The notes: generated from the sequence alone by a model not told the origin. 64,000 nt of DNA from Aureococcus anophagefferens (GCF_000186865.1 NW_008705571.1:1312465-1376464), one strand, 5' to 3'. Shown: positions 28,903 to 39,459, counted from the stretch's first letter. A program made the numbers and translations.

Positions 28903-30681
28903 CTAGGCGCGGCTCCGCGCGGCGTCGAGGTGGCGCTGGAGCGTCGGCGCGTAGAGCGGCGGGAACGCGAAGGCGCCGAGGTCCGCCGCGTAGGCGTCGC
29001 AGAGCGCGTCGATGGCCGCCGCGACGGCGAGCTTCAACCTGCCGAGGGCCGCGGGCTCGACGACGCCCGGCGGCGCCGCGGGGCCCGCCGCGCGGAGCGC
29101 GTGCTGGCACCCGAGGAGCGCCACGAGCGCCGCGGGGCAGCGGTCGCGCGACTTCGCGGCGCCCCAGGCGCCGCCGGCGACGAGCGCGGCCGCGAGCCGC
29201 GCGGCGTTGGCGCAGTGGCCGCACTCGCAGTCGGACACGCGGCCGCCGTCCGCGCGCGCGTCGGGCCGCGGGTCCACCAAATCGAGGAGCCATTTCGGCG
29301 CGCCGCGATCCGCGAGCAGCCGCGCGAGGCCCAACACGCTCCGCTTCTCGTCGGCCGCGACGCGCGCGGCGCGGCCCGCGGCCAACGCGTCCGCGAGCGC
29401 GCCGCCGGCGACGACGGCGCCGCCGCGGGTCCGCGGCGGCGCCGCCGCGGCCGCGCGGAGCTCGAGCCGGAGGCTCAGCCCGTCGAGCGCGAGGAGGCAC
29501 GCGCGGAGCGCGCGGTCCCGCGCGGCGTCGCCGCCGGCGTCGGCCAACAGCCACCCCGCCGCGTCGCAGGCGCCGTCCGCGAGCGCCTCGAGCGCGAGCG
29601 TCTTCGCGCGCTTCGCCGCGAAGCGCAATTTCACGGCGTCGCCGAGGACGAGGCCGCCCGAGTCGAGCGCGAGCGGCGGCGGCGGCGCGACCCAGGACGC
29701 GAGCGCCGCGCGCTCGCCGGCGGCCGCGGCCTCCGCCGCGGCGCTCAGCGCCGCCCGGTGCTTTTCGTCTTCCGCGCGCCACGCGGGCGCGTCGCCCGCG
29801 CGCCCGAACGGGTCGCCGCCGGCCGACGCGTACCAGCCCGGCGCCCGCGCGGCCGGCGCCGGCGCCTTCCGCGGCCCCGGCTCCTGCGGCGGCGGCGCGC
29901 CGTCGCCCGCCTCCAAAGCCGCGAGCGCGACCTCGACGAACCACGGCGGGTCCGGCTTGGCGCCGCGGCGCTTCGCGGCCGCCGCGCGCGGGTCCGGCGC
30001 GCGGTCGCACGCGGCGTCGACGTCGAGCGGCCGCGCCGCGATAAAGCGCAGCCAGGCGGCCTGGAGGCCCAGGGCGACGTGCGCCGCCAGCGCGCCGAGG
30101 AAGCACGCGCGGACGCCGCCCGCCGGTCCCGCGCCCGGGAACGCGCGCGCGAGCAGGACGCCGAACGGCGCGGACCGCAGCGCCGCGAGCGCGGACTTCG
30201 CGAGCGCGTCGGCCGCGCGGAACGGCCGTCGGCCGTCGCCGCGGCCGCCGGCGGCCGCCGCGCGGACGCCGTGCGCGAGGCCCGCGACCAGGCCGCCGGC
30301 GACGCGCGCGCGCTCGGCCTCGGGCCCCGCGCACGCGCCCAGGGCGGCGCCGATGGCCGCGCCGACCACGGCGAGCGCCGACGTCGTCGCGAGCGCGCGG
30401 CGCGGCGGCGTCCGCGACCCGGCGCAGCCGTCCCAGGAAACGGCGACGGCCGCGACGGCGAAGACGCCGCACGCCATCCCGAAGCCGACGGCCTGCCGGA
30501 GCCCGACGGCGCCGTAGCAGGCCACGCGGAGCACGACGCTCAGCGCCGCGGCGCCCGCCGCGCCCACGCCCACGCCGTTGGCCACGCGCCGCTCCACGGC
30601 CTCGCGCAGCACGAGCTCGAAGCTCGGCGCCGGGGGCGGGTTGTCCGCCGCCTTCGGCGCCGGCGGCGCGGCGGTCGCCAT
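28903..30681 (-). CDS. Polytopic membrane protein, possibly NDC1-like nucleoporin
   Basis: 592 residues, no intron. The N-terminal half has about six hydrophobic segments (for example GVGAAGAAALSVVLRVACYGAVGL, FGMACGVFAVAAVAVSW, ALAVVGAAIGAALGACAG, ACFLGALAAHVALGLQAAWLRFIA). The C-terminal half is soluble, helical and Ala-rich, with ALRACLLALDGLSLRLELR and a cysteine cluster SDCECGHCANAARL. Six N-terminal membrane helices plus a helical C-terminal half is the architecture of NDC1, the transmembrane nucleoporin, but no diagnostic residue can be confirmed by eye. Convergent with the kinase gene (110 bp) and divergent from the LRR gene (241 bp). Confidence 0.5.
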   Translation of the reverse strand: MATAAPPAPKAADNPPPAPSFELVLREAVERRVANGVGVGAAGAAALSVVLRVACYGAVGLRQAVGFGMACGVFAVAAVAVSWDGCAGSRTPPRRALATTSALAVVGAAIGAALGACAGPEAERARVAGGLVAGLAHGVRAAAAGGRGDGRRPFRAADALAKSALAALRSAPFGVLLARAFPGAGPAGGVRACFLGALAAHVALGLQAAWLRFIAARPLDVDAACDRAPDPRAAAAKRRGAKPDPPWFVEVALAALEAGDGAPPPQEPGPRKAPAPAARAPGWYASAGGDPFGRAGDAPAWRAEDEKHRAALSAAAEAAAAGERAALASWVAPPPPLALDSGGLVLGDAVKLRFAAKRAKTLALEALADGACDAAGWLLADAGGDAARDRALRACLLALDGLSLRLELRAAAAAPPRTRGGAVVAGGALADALAAGRAARVAADEKRSVLGLARLLADRGAPKWLLDLVDPRPDARADGGRVSDCECGHCANAARLAAALVAGGAWGAAKSRDRCPAALVALLGCQHALRAAGPAAPPGVVEPAALGRLKLAVAAAIDALCDAYAADLGAFAFPPLYAPTLQRHLDAARSRA

Positions 30682-30922
30682 GCGCGCGCGCGCAGACGGT
30701 GCCGCGAGACGGCGCGCCGACGGTGCCGCGCGAGACGGCGAGCGCAGCGCAAGTTGTGCGGGTGCGCAAGGGGCCGCGACGGCGCCGGCGAGCAGTCGTC
30801 CTTGCGCGCCAAAAGGTCCGTGCTGCGCGCGCCAGGTGATGTTTGGGCGGCCGAGATGATGTAGTAGGCAGTTTTTAGCTCTCCGTACTGATGGCCGCTC
30901 AGTAGCAGCCCCCCAGGAAAGC

Positions 30923-33900
30923 ATGGACGAGCCCATGTCGCTGGAGGTGTTGAAGCAGAGCGAGAAGCGGGAGGAGGAGGCGACGGCCCGGCGGAGCTCC
31001 ACGAGCCCGCGGCGGTCCCAGGTCGCCGCGCGGTCGAGCCTCGTGCCCCGCCAGGTCGACGGCCCCGTGGCGCGCATCACGCGGCCCGTCGTCGTCGAGC
31101 CGCCCGCGGGCCCGTCGCGGGCCTACGCGCGCGCGGCGACGGTCTTCCAGCGGTCCCTGCGCAAGATCACGCAGCTGCGCGTCGAGGAGCGCGAGCGGCG
31201 GCGCGCGGCGAACATCAGGGCAGCAAAAGGGTGATTCAACGTCGCTTCAACGTGAGTGTTCCGCGCGCGCTCGTTTCGGAAATAGCACCGACGCTTCGAG
31301 AGCGCTCCGAGAGATGATCGCTCGTCCAAAAATCAGCCGAAACGAGCGGAAAACGACCGAGATCGGAGCCTTTGAAGTTGGGCATGTCGCACCCTTTTGC
31401 TGCCCAGGCGAACATGCCGTTCGAGGCCGACACCGCGGGCAGCCGCTTCAAGAAGGTGCTGCGGGACGCGCTGCGCGTCTTCCCGACGAAGAACCCGGCG
31501 GCCCTGCGCGAGGCCATGCAGAACGACAGCAGCTCCGAGGAGGGCAGCGACGACGACGACGACGGCTTCTCGGACGCGGGCGAGGAGATGGCGCTCCTCG
31601 TGGGCGAGAGCGAGGGCAAGGCGCGCGACGCCTACCGGGCGACCTGCGCCGAGAAGCTCGTGCTGCCGTCGAGCCGGGCCCTCGTGTCCTTCCGCGCGGG
31701 CGCGTGCGACGTCCGGAGCACGCACTTGGGCGACCGCGCGGTCGAGGCGCTCGCCGCGGCCGTGGCGTCCCACGGCAAGCTCGCGAAGCTGAACCTGGCG
31801 TCGAACGGCGTCGGGCCCGCGGGCTTCGACGCGCTGGCGGCGGGGCTCGCGGGCGCGGGGCACGGGCTCCTCGCGGTGTGGAAACCAACCACCGGTTTGG
31901 GTGGTCCCGACCAAACTTGAGAATTCTCGAGCTCGGTCACATCGAAGTTGATTCGGCTGATTTTTGGACGGATCGATCGCTCTCGTCGAGTTCTCGAGGC
32001 CCAGCCGAAGAGCCTGTGTCGAAACATTCGAAGACGCTCACATTGAAGTCGGGTTGAAGATTTGGTTCCACGCAGGCTCCTCGAGGCGGACCTCGGCGGC
32101 AACCGCGCGGGCGACGGCGCGCTCGCGCGCGTGGCCCTGGCGCTCGGCGCGCACTGCCCGCGGCTGCGCACGCTGTCCCTGGCGTCCTGCGGCATGTGTG
32201 ACGGCGGCGCCGGGGCCCTCGGGCGCGCGTTCCGCTGCCACGCGGACCTCGAGGTCTTGGACGTGTCCGGGAGTCGCATCACGTCCGCGGGCTGCCTCGC
32301 GCTGTCCGCGCTGCTCCGGGGCGCCGGCTCGGCGGAGCCCGCGGGCCGGGGTCCGCGCGACGGCGGCGTCGTGAGCCTCAACGCGAACTGGAACCTGCTG
32401 GGCGACGACGGCGCGGTCGCGTGCGCGGTCGCGGGCGTCGCGGCGCCGACCTGTGTGCAAATCAAATCTTCAACCCGACTTCAATGGCGCGTATTCGAAT
32501 GTTTTGACACGGGTACTTCCGCTGCGCTTCGAGAACTCGACGAGAGCAATCGATCCGTCCAGAAATCAGCCGAATCGACTTCGAATTGACCGAGCTAGAG
32601 AATTTCAAAGTTTGGTCGGGACGTCCCAGCTCACTGGTTGATTCGCACACAGGCGCCGACGGCCGTGCTCCTCACGCTGGACCTCTCCTACAACGCGCTC
32701 GGCGACGCCGCCGGCATCGGCGTCGCCCGAGCCCTGCGCACGAACCACACGCTGCGGCTCCTGGACCTGTCGCGGAACCGCCTCGGCGCGCCGTCCGCGG
32801 CCGCGTGGGCCGGTGCCGTCGCCGCGGGGCGCCACCTCGCGACGCTGAAGCTGGGCTGGAACCGATTGGGCACGGCGGGGGCCCTGGACATCATCGCCGC
32901 CTGCGCCAAGGCGCCGCCCGTGGGCCGCACGGTCGCGCCGAGCCCGCTCCACACGCTCCGCCTCGAGAACTGCTGCGGCGCGGGCCACGAGCACGCGCTT
33001 TTGGAAGCCGTGCACACGGTCGTCGCCTTCCTGAGCCGGCTGAACCGCTCCGCGCCGTCCATCGTCGTCGAGTTCCCGGACCGGCACCGCACGGTGGTCC
33101 GCGACTGCGAGTACGGACCCGCGTGGAAATCTTCAACCCGACTTCAATTTGCGCGTATTCGACGGTTTCGACGCAACTTGTTCTAATTTTCGTAGAGAAC
33201 TCGACGAGAGCAATCGATTCGTTCAAAAATCAGCCAAATCGACCTCGATTTGACCGAGCTAGAGATTTCTGAAGTTTGGCCCCGACCCCCCAGCTCACTG
33301 GTTGATTTCCACGCAGGTACGGCGACGACGAGCTCACGTTCCTCTCCGGCGCGCGGCCGCGGCTCGGGAGCGACGACCTGTCGATCGCGACGTCGCCGTC
33401 CATGGACGAGCTCACGGGCGGGCCCACGGCGCCCGTCGCCGACCGCGCCGACGACGCCGACGACGGGAGCCTCGCGGACGCGTCGCTCGGCGGCGCGAGC
33501 GCGAAGACGCTGTCGACGCACGCGTCGTGGCTCTCGCGCGAGGGCGACCGGCGCAAGGCGCGGCGGCGGCCCTTCAGCCGCATGCTCGAGATCCCCGCCG
33601 ACGCCCTCTCGAACCAGAAGTTCGCGCCGCCGGCGCCCCAGAACGAGCACGGCCGCGGGTCCATGACGGCCGCGGGCCGCCGGTCGCTCCGCGACGGGCC
33701 CGGCCGCGGGTCGCTCCAGGGCGCGCCCGGCGGCCGCGCGTCCATGCAGCGCGGGTCCTTGAACGGCGGCGGCAACCGCGGGTCCCTCAACGCCGGCGGC
33801 GCGTCGCGGGGGTCGTTGAACAGCGGCGGCGGCCGCGCGAGCCTCCAGCGGCTCCAGAGCGGCCTCCAGCGCGGGTCCCTGAAGCAGGCCTCGGCGGCCA

Positions 33901-36083
33901 TGGCCGCGCTCGGCGGCCTCCAGATCGGCCGCCAGTCCAAGGTGAGCCGCCAGAAGTCCATGGCGCGCGGCGTCTCCGTGCTCGGCGGCCCGGAAGCCGC
34001 GCGGAACCCGTTTCGGGGGGTCTCCGACGCGCGCGCGCACGCGGGGCGAGCGCTTCGGGTTTCCGGTCGCGGACGCGCCGCTCGTCGAGCTCCCGCGCGC
34101 GCGCCGACGCGCGCGGACCGCAGGCCTGAAGCCCGCGGACGGGGGCGCGACGTACGACCGCGTGTCGTCGATGCAGACGTGGAGCCGGCGCAAGGACGAG
34201 ACGTCCTACTTCAACATCGAGGCGCTGGACCGCCTCGCGGCCGCGGACTTCACGTTCCTCGTGGCCCACGGCGCGCTGCGCGACGAGCTCGCGGCGAAGC
34301 GCGTGCTCCTGCCGTCCGACGACCGGTCGCCGCCGAAGCCGCCCAAGGGCGGGCGGCGGCGCACGGACCGCCGCGCGCCGCAGAGCGACGGCTCGCGGTC
34401 CAGCGTGATCCTGAAGAAGCCCGTGTCGCCGGGTCTGGCGCGGCTCGAGGACGTCTTCGCGAAGCACCACGCGGCGCTCTGCCGCGTCTTCCGCTTCTTC
34501 AGCGCGGCCTTCTCGCCGGACCCGCGGCTGCCCATCGTGCGGCTCCACCGCTTCGCCTTCCTCGAGCTGCTCGAGGCCCTGGGGCTCGTGGACCGGCGGC
34601 GCGTCGCGTCGAACGTCGCGGCCGTCGACTTCGCGTTCGACCGCTGCGCGTCGCTGGACCCCTTCGCGGGCCGGCTGGCCGGCGACGCGCCGGCGGCGCC
34701 CGCGCCGGACCCGGCCCAGCCCGAGGGCGCCGACGCCCTCGAGCAGCTCGGCGGGGCCGTGCTCGCGGCGGGCGCCGCGCCGAAGACGTCGCTCGCGCGG
34801 TCCGAGTTCGTCGCCGCCGTCGTCCTCTCCCGCGCGGAACTCGTCCATCCGACTTCAATGTGCGCGTCGTCGAACGGAGTGCACCAGACTCGTTCATCGG
34901 GTTTCGAGAACTCGATGAGAGCACTCGATCCGTCCAAACATCAGCCGAAACGACGTCGATGTCACCGAGCTCGAGCATGTCAAAGTTCGGGCGGGACGTC
35001 CCGAACCGGCGGTCGATGTCCGCGCAGGTCCTCTACGTCGCGCGCCTGCTCCGCGACGACCTCAGCGCGCCGGCGCCCGAGGCCAAGGCGGCCCCGCAGC
35101 CCGCGGACCGGCCCCGGCTGCCGCCGGCGACGGGCCCCGCGCGGCGCCGGAGGAGCTCGAATCTGACGCCGGCGATGCTCCTGGGCCTCGACGCGCCCGC
35201 GGCGGCCGACGCGCCGCGGGCCGGCGGCGGCGGCGACCGGGGCGTGCTCTTCCCCAAGGTCCTGGCGTCGGTCCTCGAGGGCGCCTTCGCGCGGCTCCAC
35301 AAGGCGCGGCCGCGCGCGCTCCTGGACCCGGACACGTTCCGGCGCCACGCGCTCTACTCGCCGGAGGTCGACGTCGCCCTGAAGCCCCACGCGCGGCCGC
35401 TGAGCGAGCTCTACAGCGCCTACAAGGACGGCCCGGACCACGCGTCCGTGCTCATGGGCGTCGACGGCTGGCTCCGGCTCCTCCACGGCGCGGGCCTGCT
35501 CCGGGGCGACGCGCGGCCGCGCCACGACCTGCCCCGCGACGACGACGACGACGACCGCCCGGGCAAGCCCCGCTTCACGGACCGGCCCGAGCGGCCCTAC
35601 GAGGGCGACCTCACGGAGGCCGACGCGCGCTGCTGCTTCGCGTACGCGCAGGTGCAGACCGGCGGCGACGACGGCGGCAAGGAGAAGGGCCGGCGGAAGA
35701 ACACGGACGAGTTCATCACGCGCATCGACTTCGTCGAGGCGCTGTGCTGGCTCGCGCTCATGAAGCCGCTGCCGTCCGCGCGCGCGCTCACGCACGCGTG
35801 GGAGCCGGGCACGTCGCTCGAGGATTTCGTGGAGGTCCTCGACGAGCCCGACGTCATCAACTCGCCGGACCTGCACCACTTCATCGACATGCCCAAGCCC
35901 CTGCCCCAGACGCCCCGGGACGCCGCCTGGCTCTCCCTCGAGTCCCTCGTGATCAAGATGCTCTTCGTCGTCTACCGGAGGGTCGCGCGGGCGAACCCGG
36001 CGCTCGAGCACGTCTGCCTCTCCATCGGCCAGCCCGCCTGCGAGCGCCAGCTCGAGGCCCTCGTCGCCGCCGGGCTCGGGTGA
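30923..36083 (+). CDS. Large leucine-rich-repeat protein, 6 exons, one apparent frameshift
   Basis: Exons 30923-31207, 31408-31865, 32076-32442, 32653-33110, 33317-34842, 35028-36083. All five introns are introners. About 1380 residues. A basic N-terminus (MDEPMSLEVLKQSEKREEEA) precedes an RNI-type LRR array in exons 2-4 (LAKLNLASNGVGPAGFDAL, LEADLGGNRAGDGAL, LRTLSLASCGMCDGGAGAL, LLTLDLSYNALGDAAGIGV, LRLLDLSRNRLGAPSAAA, LATLKLGWNRLGTAGAL). Exon 5 holds a Ser/Arg/Gly-rich segment with GSL repeats. A one-base excess around the six-G run at ~34011-34020 shifts frame; removing one base gives FRGSPTRARTRGERFGFPVADAPLVEL and a downstream helical domain (RVFRFFSAAFSPDPRLPIVRLHRFAFLELL). The C-terminal ~350 residues look calponin/EF-like but are unassigned. 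Likely scaffold. Confidence 0.75.
31208..31407 (+). mobile_element. Introner element, family B, LRR gene intron 1
   Basis: 200 bp. GCGAACAT at 31208-31215 repeats exactly at 31408-31415. Element 31216-31407 has near-perfect TIRs: CAGGGCAGCAAAAGGGTG and CACCCTTTTGCTGCCCAG. Donor GC from the duplicated target, acceptor AG is the last two bases of the element. Phase 0. A young copy and the best reference for family B. Confidence 0.95.
31866..32075 (+). mobile_element. Introner element, family A, LRR gene intron 2
   Basis: 210 bp. GCTCCTCG at 31866-31873 repeats exactly at 32076-32083. The element begins CGGTGTGGAAACCAACC (expected CTGTGTGG) and ends TTGGTTCCACGCAG. GC donor, AG acceptor, phase 2; junction AGHGLLEADLGG. 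Forward orientation reference for family A. Confidence 0.95.
32443..32652 (+). mobile_element. Introner element, family A reversed, LRR gene intron 3
   Basis: 210 bp. GCGCCGAC at 32443-32450 repeats exactly at 32653-32660. The element is inverted relative to intron 2: starts CTGTGTGCAAATCAAATC and ends TTGATTCGCACACAG. Both orientations splice because both TIRs read ...CAG outward. GC donor, phase 0. Confidence 0.95.
33111..33316 (+). mobile_element. Introner element, family A reversed, LRR gene intron 4
   Basis: 206 bp. GTACGGAC against GTACGGCG (6 of 8 bases) flank the element CCGCGTGGAAATC...TTGATTTCCACGCAG. GT donor from the target copy, phase 2; junction DCEYGDDEL. Confidence 0.9.
34843..35027 (+). 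mobile_element. Introner element, family A reversed and 5'-truncated, LRR gene intron 5
   Basis: 185 bp. Intron starts GTCCATCC, exon 6 starts GTCCTCTA (GTCC shared). The outer ~20 bases of the left TIR are gone: the sequence enters family A at CCGACTTCAATG. Right end GATGTCCGCGCAG. GT donor, phase 0; junction SRAEL-VLYVARLL. Confidence 0.85.
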
Positions 36084-36407
36084 GGGGGGATGCGTAACCC
36101 GGGGAAGACGGGCGCGCCGCGGCGGGCGACCATCACGCCTTCGGACGAACACCGCGGACGTCGCGCGAGGCATATAGGAAATGAGCCGTAGTGATTATAA
36201 TTGCCCAACGTATATATCATAAACGATGCGAGCCATTCGTTTTAAAGTTTGCATCTTCTTCAATATTGGCTGTGCACTCACAGCCATTCATATCCCAAAG
36301 TTCATCGAGCTCAGTGAAGTACGGGCGCGCCGCGGCGCGCCTTCGGACGAACACCGCGGACGTCGCGCGAGGGAGGGGGGGGATGCACTTACACAGGCGG
36401 GGGCGAC
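36084..36407. repeat. AT-rich insert between 34 bp direct repeats
   Basis: A 34-base sequence (GCCTTCGGACGAACACCG...) is identical at 36137-36170 and 36339-36372, 202 bases apart; a shorter GGGCGCGCCGCGGCG block precedes each. The ~150 bases between are strikingly AT-rich for this genome and contain a small hairpin GGCTGTG-CACT-CACAGCC. No coding frame seen. Confidence 0.65.
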
Positions 36408-38195
36408 CTAGAGGAAGAGGCGGATGGGCGTGCCGTGGAGGACGAAGACCTTGGACTTGTTCCACATGTAGCCGCCGAAGACGCCGGGCTTGGAGAGGAG
36501 GCGGGAGAAGAAGTTGAAGACGGACATGCCCAGCCCGACGAAGAACATGACGGTCATGACGACCCAGTCGTTGTTGCCGAACTCGCCGCCGCCGGGCTCG
36601 CAGCGGTCGAGGACGGCCTTGAGCGTCTCGGGCTTGGCGCCCGGGCCGCGCTGGCGGAACCAGCACGACCACGACGGCAGGTACCACCACTGGAGGAACT
36701 TGAGGGGGCGGAGGAAGGACGGCGCCGACGGCGTGCAGCCGATGAGCTTGGCCAGCGACTCGGAGAAGGACGGCCAGTCCACGAGGGACGTCAGGTGCGG
36801 CGTCGCGAAGTAGAACGCCGTCTCCGCGTCCGCCTCCTCCTTCGTGCGCTTCGCGACGTCGTCGGGCAGGGCCTTGTCGCCGCTCAGCAGCATGGCGTGG
36901 TAGCGCGCGAGGAGCTCGGCGCACTGGGGGATGCCGCCCTGGTGGGGCCGCGCCCAGCCGATGAACGCGAGGTCCTTGCCCGTCGTCGGCGGGAAGCAGT
37001 GCTTGTACCACGTCCGCGGGCAGGGGCAGACGCCCTCGGCCTCGAGCCAGGGGAAGCCCGTCTTGTAGCCCGTGCAGCAGACGACGACGTCGAGGCCGGT
37101 CAACGTCTTGGAGATCGCGGGCAGGTGCTCCGTGTCGTTGACGAGCGTCGTCTCCGGGAACGTCACGGAGTCCGCGCCGAAGACGGCCGTCTTCGAGACG
37201 ACCATGTCGAGCTGGCCCTTGCCGACCATGCCCGCGAAGCGCGAGTTCTTCGTGACCCAGCCGATCTGGTCGCCCTGCCAGAAGGCCTTGGACTTGTTCG
37301 GGTCGTCCGCGGGCAGCGACCGGTAGTAGTGGTGGCCCCAGATGCCCGTCATGATCATCGCGGGGTTCGTGTGGCTCTTGTCCGTCCAGAGGCCCGTGCG
37401 CAGGATGCCGTAGAACCAGAGGGGGGCCATGTTGGCGATGCGCGACGTCGTCACGGCCTCGAGCATGTCGAGCGCTTTGGCCTTGCTCCAGAGCGACTCC
37501 GTCTTCATCGCCTCGAACTCGTCGTGGTGCCGGTCGTTGACGGCCCAGTTCACGAAGCGCGGCGCGATCATGAAGGGTCGCCGGCTCCAGCAGGTCACGT
37601 GCTTCGCCGTCGTCGACAGCTCCGACGAGATGTCCGCCGCGGACTCGCCGGTCCCGATGACGAGGCACGTCTTGCCCGCGAAGTCGCTCGCGTTCTGGAA
37701 CTCGGACGAGTGGAGCTTCTCGCCCTCGAAGCCCTCGGCGACGCCCTTGATGCACTTGGGCGTCGCGTTCGACCCCGTGGACACGACGAGCGCGTCGGCG
37801 TCGAAGGCGACGACGGAGCCGTCGTCGCGCGTCGCCTCGACGCGCCACTTCTTCGCCGTGCCCGTGCCGTACGACGCTTTCGTGACGGCGTGGCCGAACT
37901 TGATGCAGTCGCCGAGGCCGAAGGCGGCGCTGTAGCGGTGCAGGTACTGCGCGTACTCCTCCTTGCGCGAGTACTTGACGTAGGCCTCCTCGCAGGGGAA
38001 GTCGCTGTAGGCCATGAAGACGTTGCTCACCGTGAGGAAGAGGTCGTCGTAGGAGCTCTCGCGGAGCGTGCTGAAGACGCCGCCGATGACCTGCGACTTC
38101 TCGAGGCACACGACGTCGTGGCCCGCCTCGCGCAGCTCCTTGGCGGCCACGAGGCCGCAGGGGCCCGCGCCGATGACGACGCAGCTCTGCTTCAT
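36408..38195 (-). CDS. Flavin-containing monooxygenase
   Basis: 595 residues, no intron. FAD-binding GAGPCG at 9-14 near the N-terminus, the FMO fingerprint FEGEKLHSSEF at 156-166, and NADPH-binding GTGESAAD at 181-188. Later VVVCCTGYKTGFPW carries the conserved TGY motif. NADPH-dependent oxygenation of soft nucleophiles (N or S); in algae some relatives work on sulfonium or amine compounds, but substrate cannot be read from sequence. The C-terminus has a hydrophobic segment (VMTVMFFVGLGMSVFNFF) and ends in RLFL, so it may be anchored to a membrane like animal FMOs. Start is the first Met, giving the FAD motif at its normal place. Confidence 0.92.
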   Translation of the reverse strand: MKQSCVVIGAGPCGLVAAKELREAGHDVVCLEKSQVIGGVFSTLRESSYDDLFLTVSNVFMAYSDFPCEEAYVKYSRKEEYAQYLHRYSAAFGLGDCIKFGHAVTKASYGTGTAKKWRVEATRDDGSVVAFDADALVVSTGSNATPKCIKGVAEGFEGEKLHSSEFQNASDFAGKTCLVIGTGESAADISSELSTTAKHVTCWSRRPFMIAPRFVNWAVNDRHHDEFEAMKTESLWSKAKALDMLEAVTTSRIANMAPLWFYGILRTGLWTDKSHTNPAMIMTGIWGHHYYRSLPADDPNKSKAFWQGDQIGWVTKNSRFAGMVGKGQLDMVVSKTAVFGADSVTFPETTLVNDTEHLPAISKTLTGLDVVVCCTGYKTGFPWLEAEGVCPCPRTWYKHCFPPTTGKDLAFIGWARPHQGGIPQCAELLARYHAMLLSGDKALPDDVAKRTKEEADAETAFYFATPHLTSLVDWPSFSESLAKLIGCTPSAPSFLRPLKFLQWWYLPSWSCWFRQRGPGAKPETLKAVLDRCEPGGGEFGNNDWVVMTVMFFVGLGMSVFNFFSRLLSKPGVFGGYMWNKSKVFVLHGTPIRLFL

Positions 38196-38554
38196 CTCGG
38201 CGAGCGTGGCGGTGCGGACCGTTGGCGGGTCCGGCGCGGAGGCTCGGGTCGTCGGGTCGGCGGCGACGAGCTGATGTCAACACGGAGTCCCGAGGCTTTT
38301 TCGACGTGGCTTACGTTTCCGCGGCGAAAAAGCTGCGGACGATGAGGGGTAAAAAGTCAATGTTGAAGCGCGAAAAACACTCGGGCAGCCACAGCTGCCA
38401 CGCTAGACGCCACACGAGTGCTCGAAACGATGACCAGCGCGCGACCCGCGCCCACAGCGACACGCGCGTCGCCGGACGAAGCGTCACCTCTCCCACGCGC
38501 AGGCGGCGTCGGCATCGCGGCATGCGTGCTCATGGGTGCGTCGGCCGGCGAGCG

Positions 38555-39437
38555 ATGGAGTCGCCGCGCTCGAGCTTCGTCCCCCGCGCAGCCGAATGGG
38601 CGATGATGCACATCATGGCCGGCCTTCTGACCATCGGCGACGGCCTGAGCGGGAATATCGCCGAGTACTACAAGAAGGTCGCGGGGAAGCTGGGCATGAG
38701 CCCGAAGATCAAGGTCTTCGACGACGTCCAGGCGCAGGGCGGCTGCAACGACGACAACGGCAAGGGCTACCCGTACCTGATGAACCGCGTCTTCATCCAG
38801 CACTCGCTGAACCTCTTCTTCGTCGGTGCGTCGCGCCGCGCGCGCGCGCCGTCGCAGCGCCGCCTCGCAGGCGTCGAGGCCTGGGTCGCCGTGGCCTGCA
38901 TCGCCGTGGGGTCGCGCTGCGTCCTCCTCGCCTGCATGCCGCCGTTCCTCTTCGACGTGGGCTACTGGGTCGCGATGGACATCCCCGACATCGGCGGCCC
39001 GCCCGGCGCGGTCCAGACCTACATCGTCTCCACCGCCGTGATCTGTGTGGAAACCAACCGCTGGTTCGGGTGGTCCTGACCAAACTTGAGAATTCTCTAG
39101 CTCGGTCAAATCGAAGTCGATTCGGCTGATTTTTGGACGGATCGATCGCTCTCGTCGAGTTCTCGAAGCCCAGCCGAAGAGCTTGTCTCAACACATTCGA
39201 ATACGCTCACATTGAAGTCGGATTGAAGATTTGGTTTCCACGCAGGCCGTGATCCTCGCGACCGTCGCCCTCAAGGACGAGTACCCGAACATCAACGACG
39301 GCGAGTACTTCCTCGGCCTCGCGCTCCCGGTCCTCTTCATGCTCGTCGCGGCCGCCCGCCTCGTCGCCGGCGCCGCGGGCATCATGCCGTCCGTCTGCGA
39401 CAAGGTCGGCTCTGCGGCGCCGCTCTCGACCTCGTAG
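38555..39437 (+). CDS. Small multi-pass membrane protein, 2-3 exons
   Basis: Exons 38555-39034 and 39246-39437; a further 45 bp in-frame GT-AG intron at 38826-38870 is possible. The N-terminal region MESPRSSFVPRAAEWAMMHIMAG is followed by IGDGLSGNIAEYYKKVAGKLG and then four or so hydrophobic stretches (VEAWVAVACIAVGSRCVLLACMPPFLF, GAVQTYIVSTAVILATVAL, FLGLALPVLFMLVAAARLVAGAAG). I do not recognise the family. The frame is open upstream to 38222 so the true start is uncertain. The introner sits inside a predicted membrane helix and splices cleanly. Confidence 0.6.
39035..39245 (+). mobile_element. Introner element, family A, in the small membrane protein gene
   Basis: 211 bp. GCCGTGAT at 39035-39042 repeats exactly at 39246-39253. 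Element CTGTGTGGAAACCAACCG...TTGGTTTCCACGCAG with 13 of 14 matching terminal bases. GC donor, phase 0; junction VST-AVILATV. Confidence 0.95.
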
Positions 39438-39459
39438 GCGGGCGCGGCCCGCTCCCCCC

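Noticed and set aside
31314..32057. Open frames running through introner sequence (also 46936-47517, 58248-59036 and similar)
   Set aside because: They join transposon sequence to shadow frames; the peptide MIARPKISRNER recurs wherever family B occurs and is not a gene.
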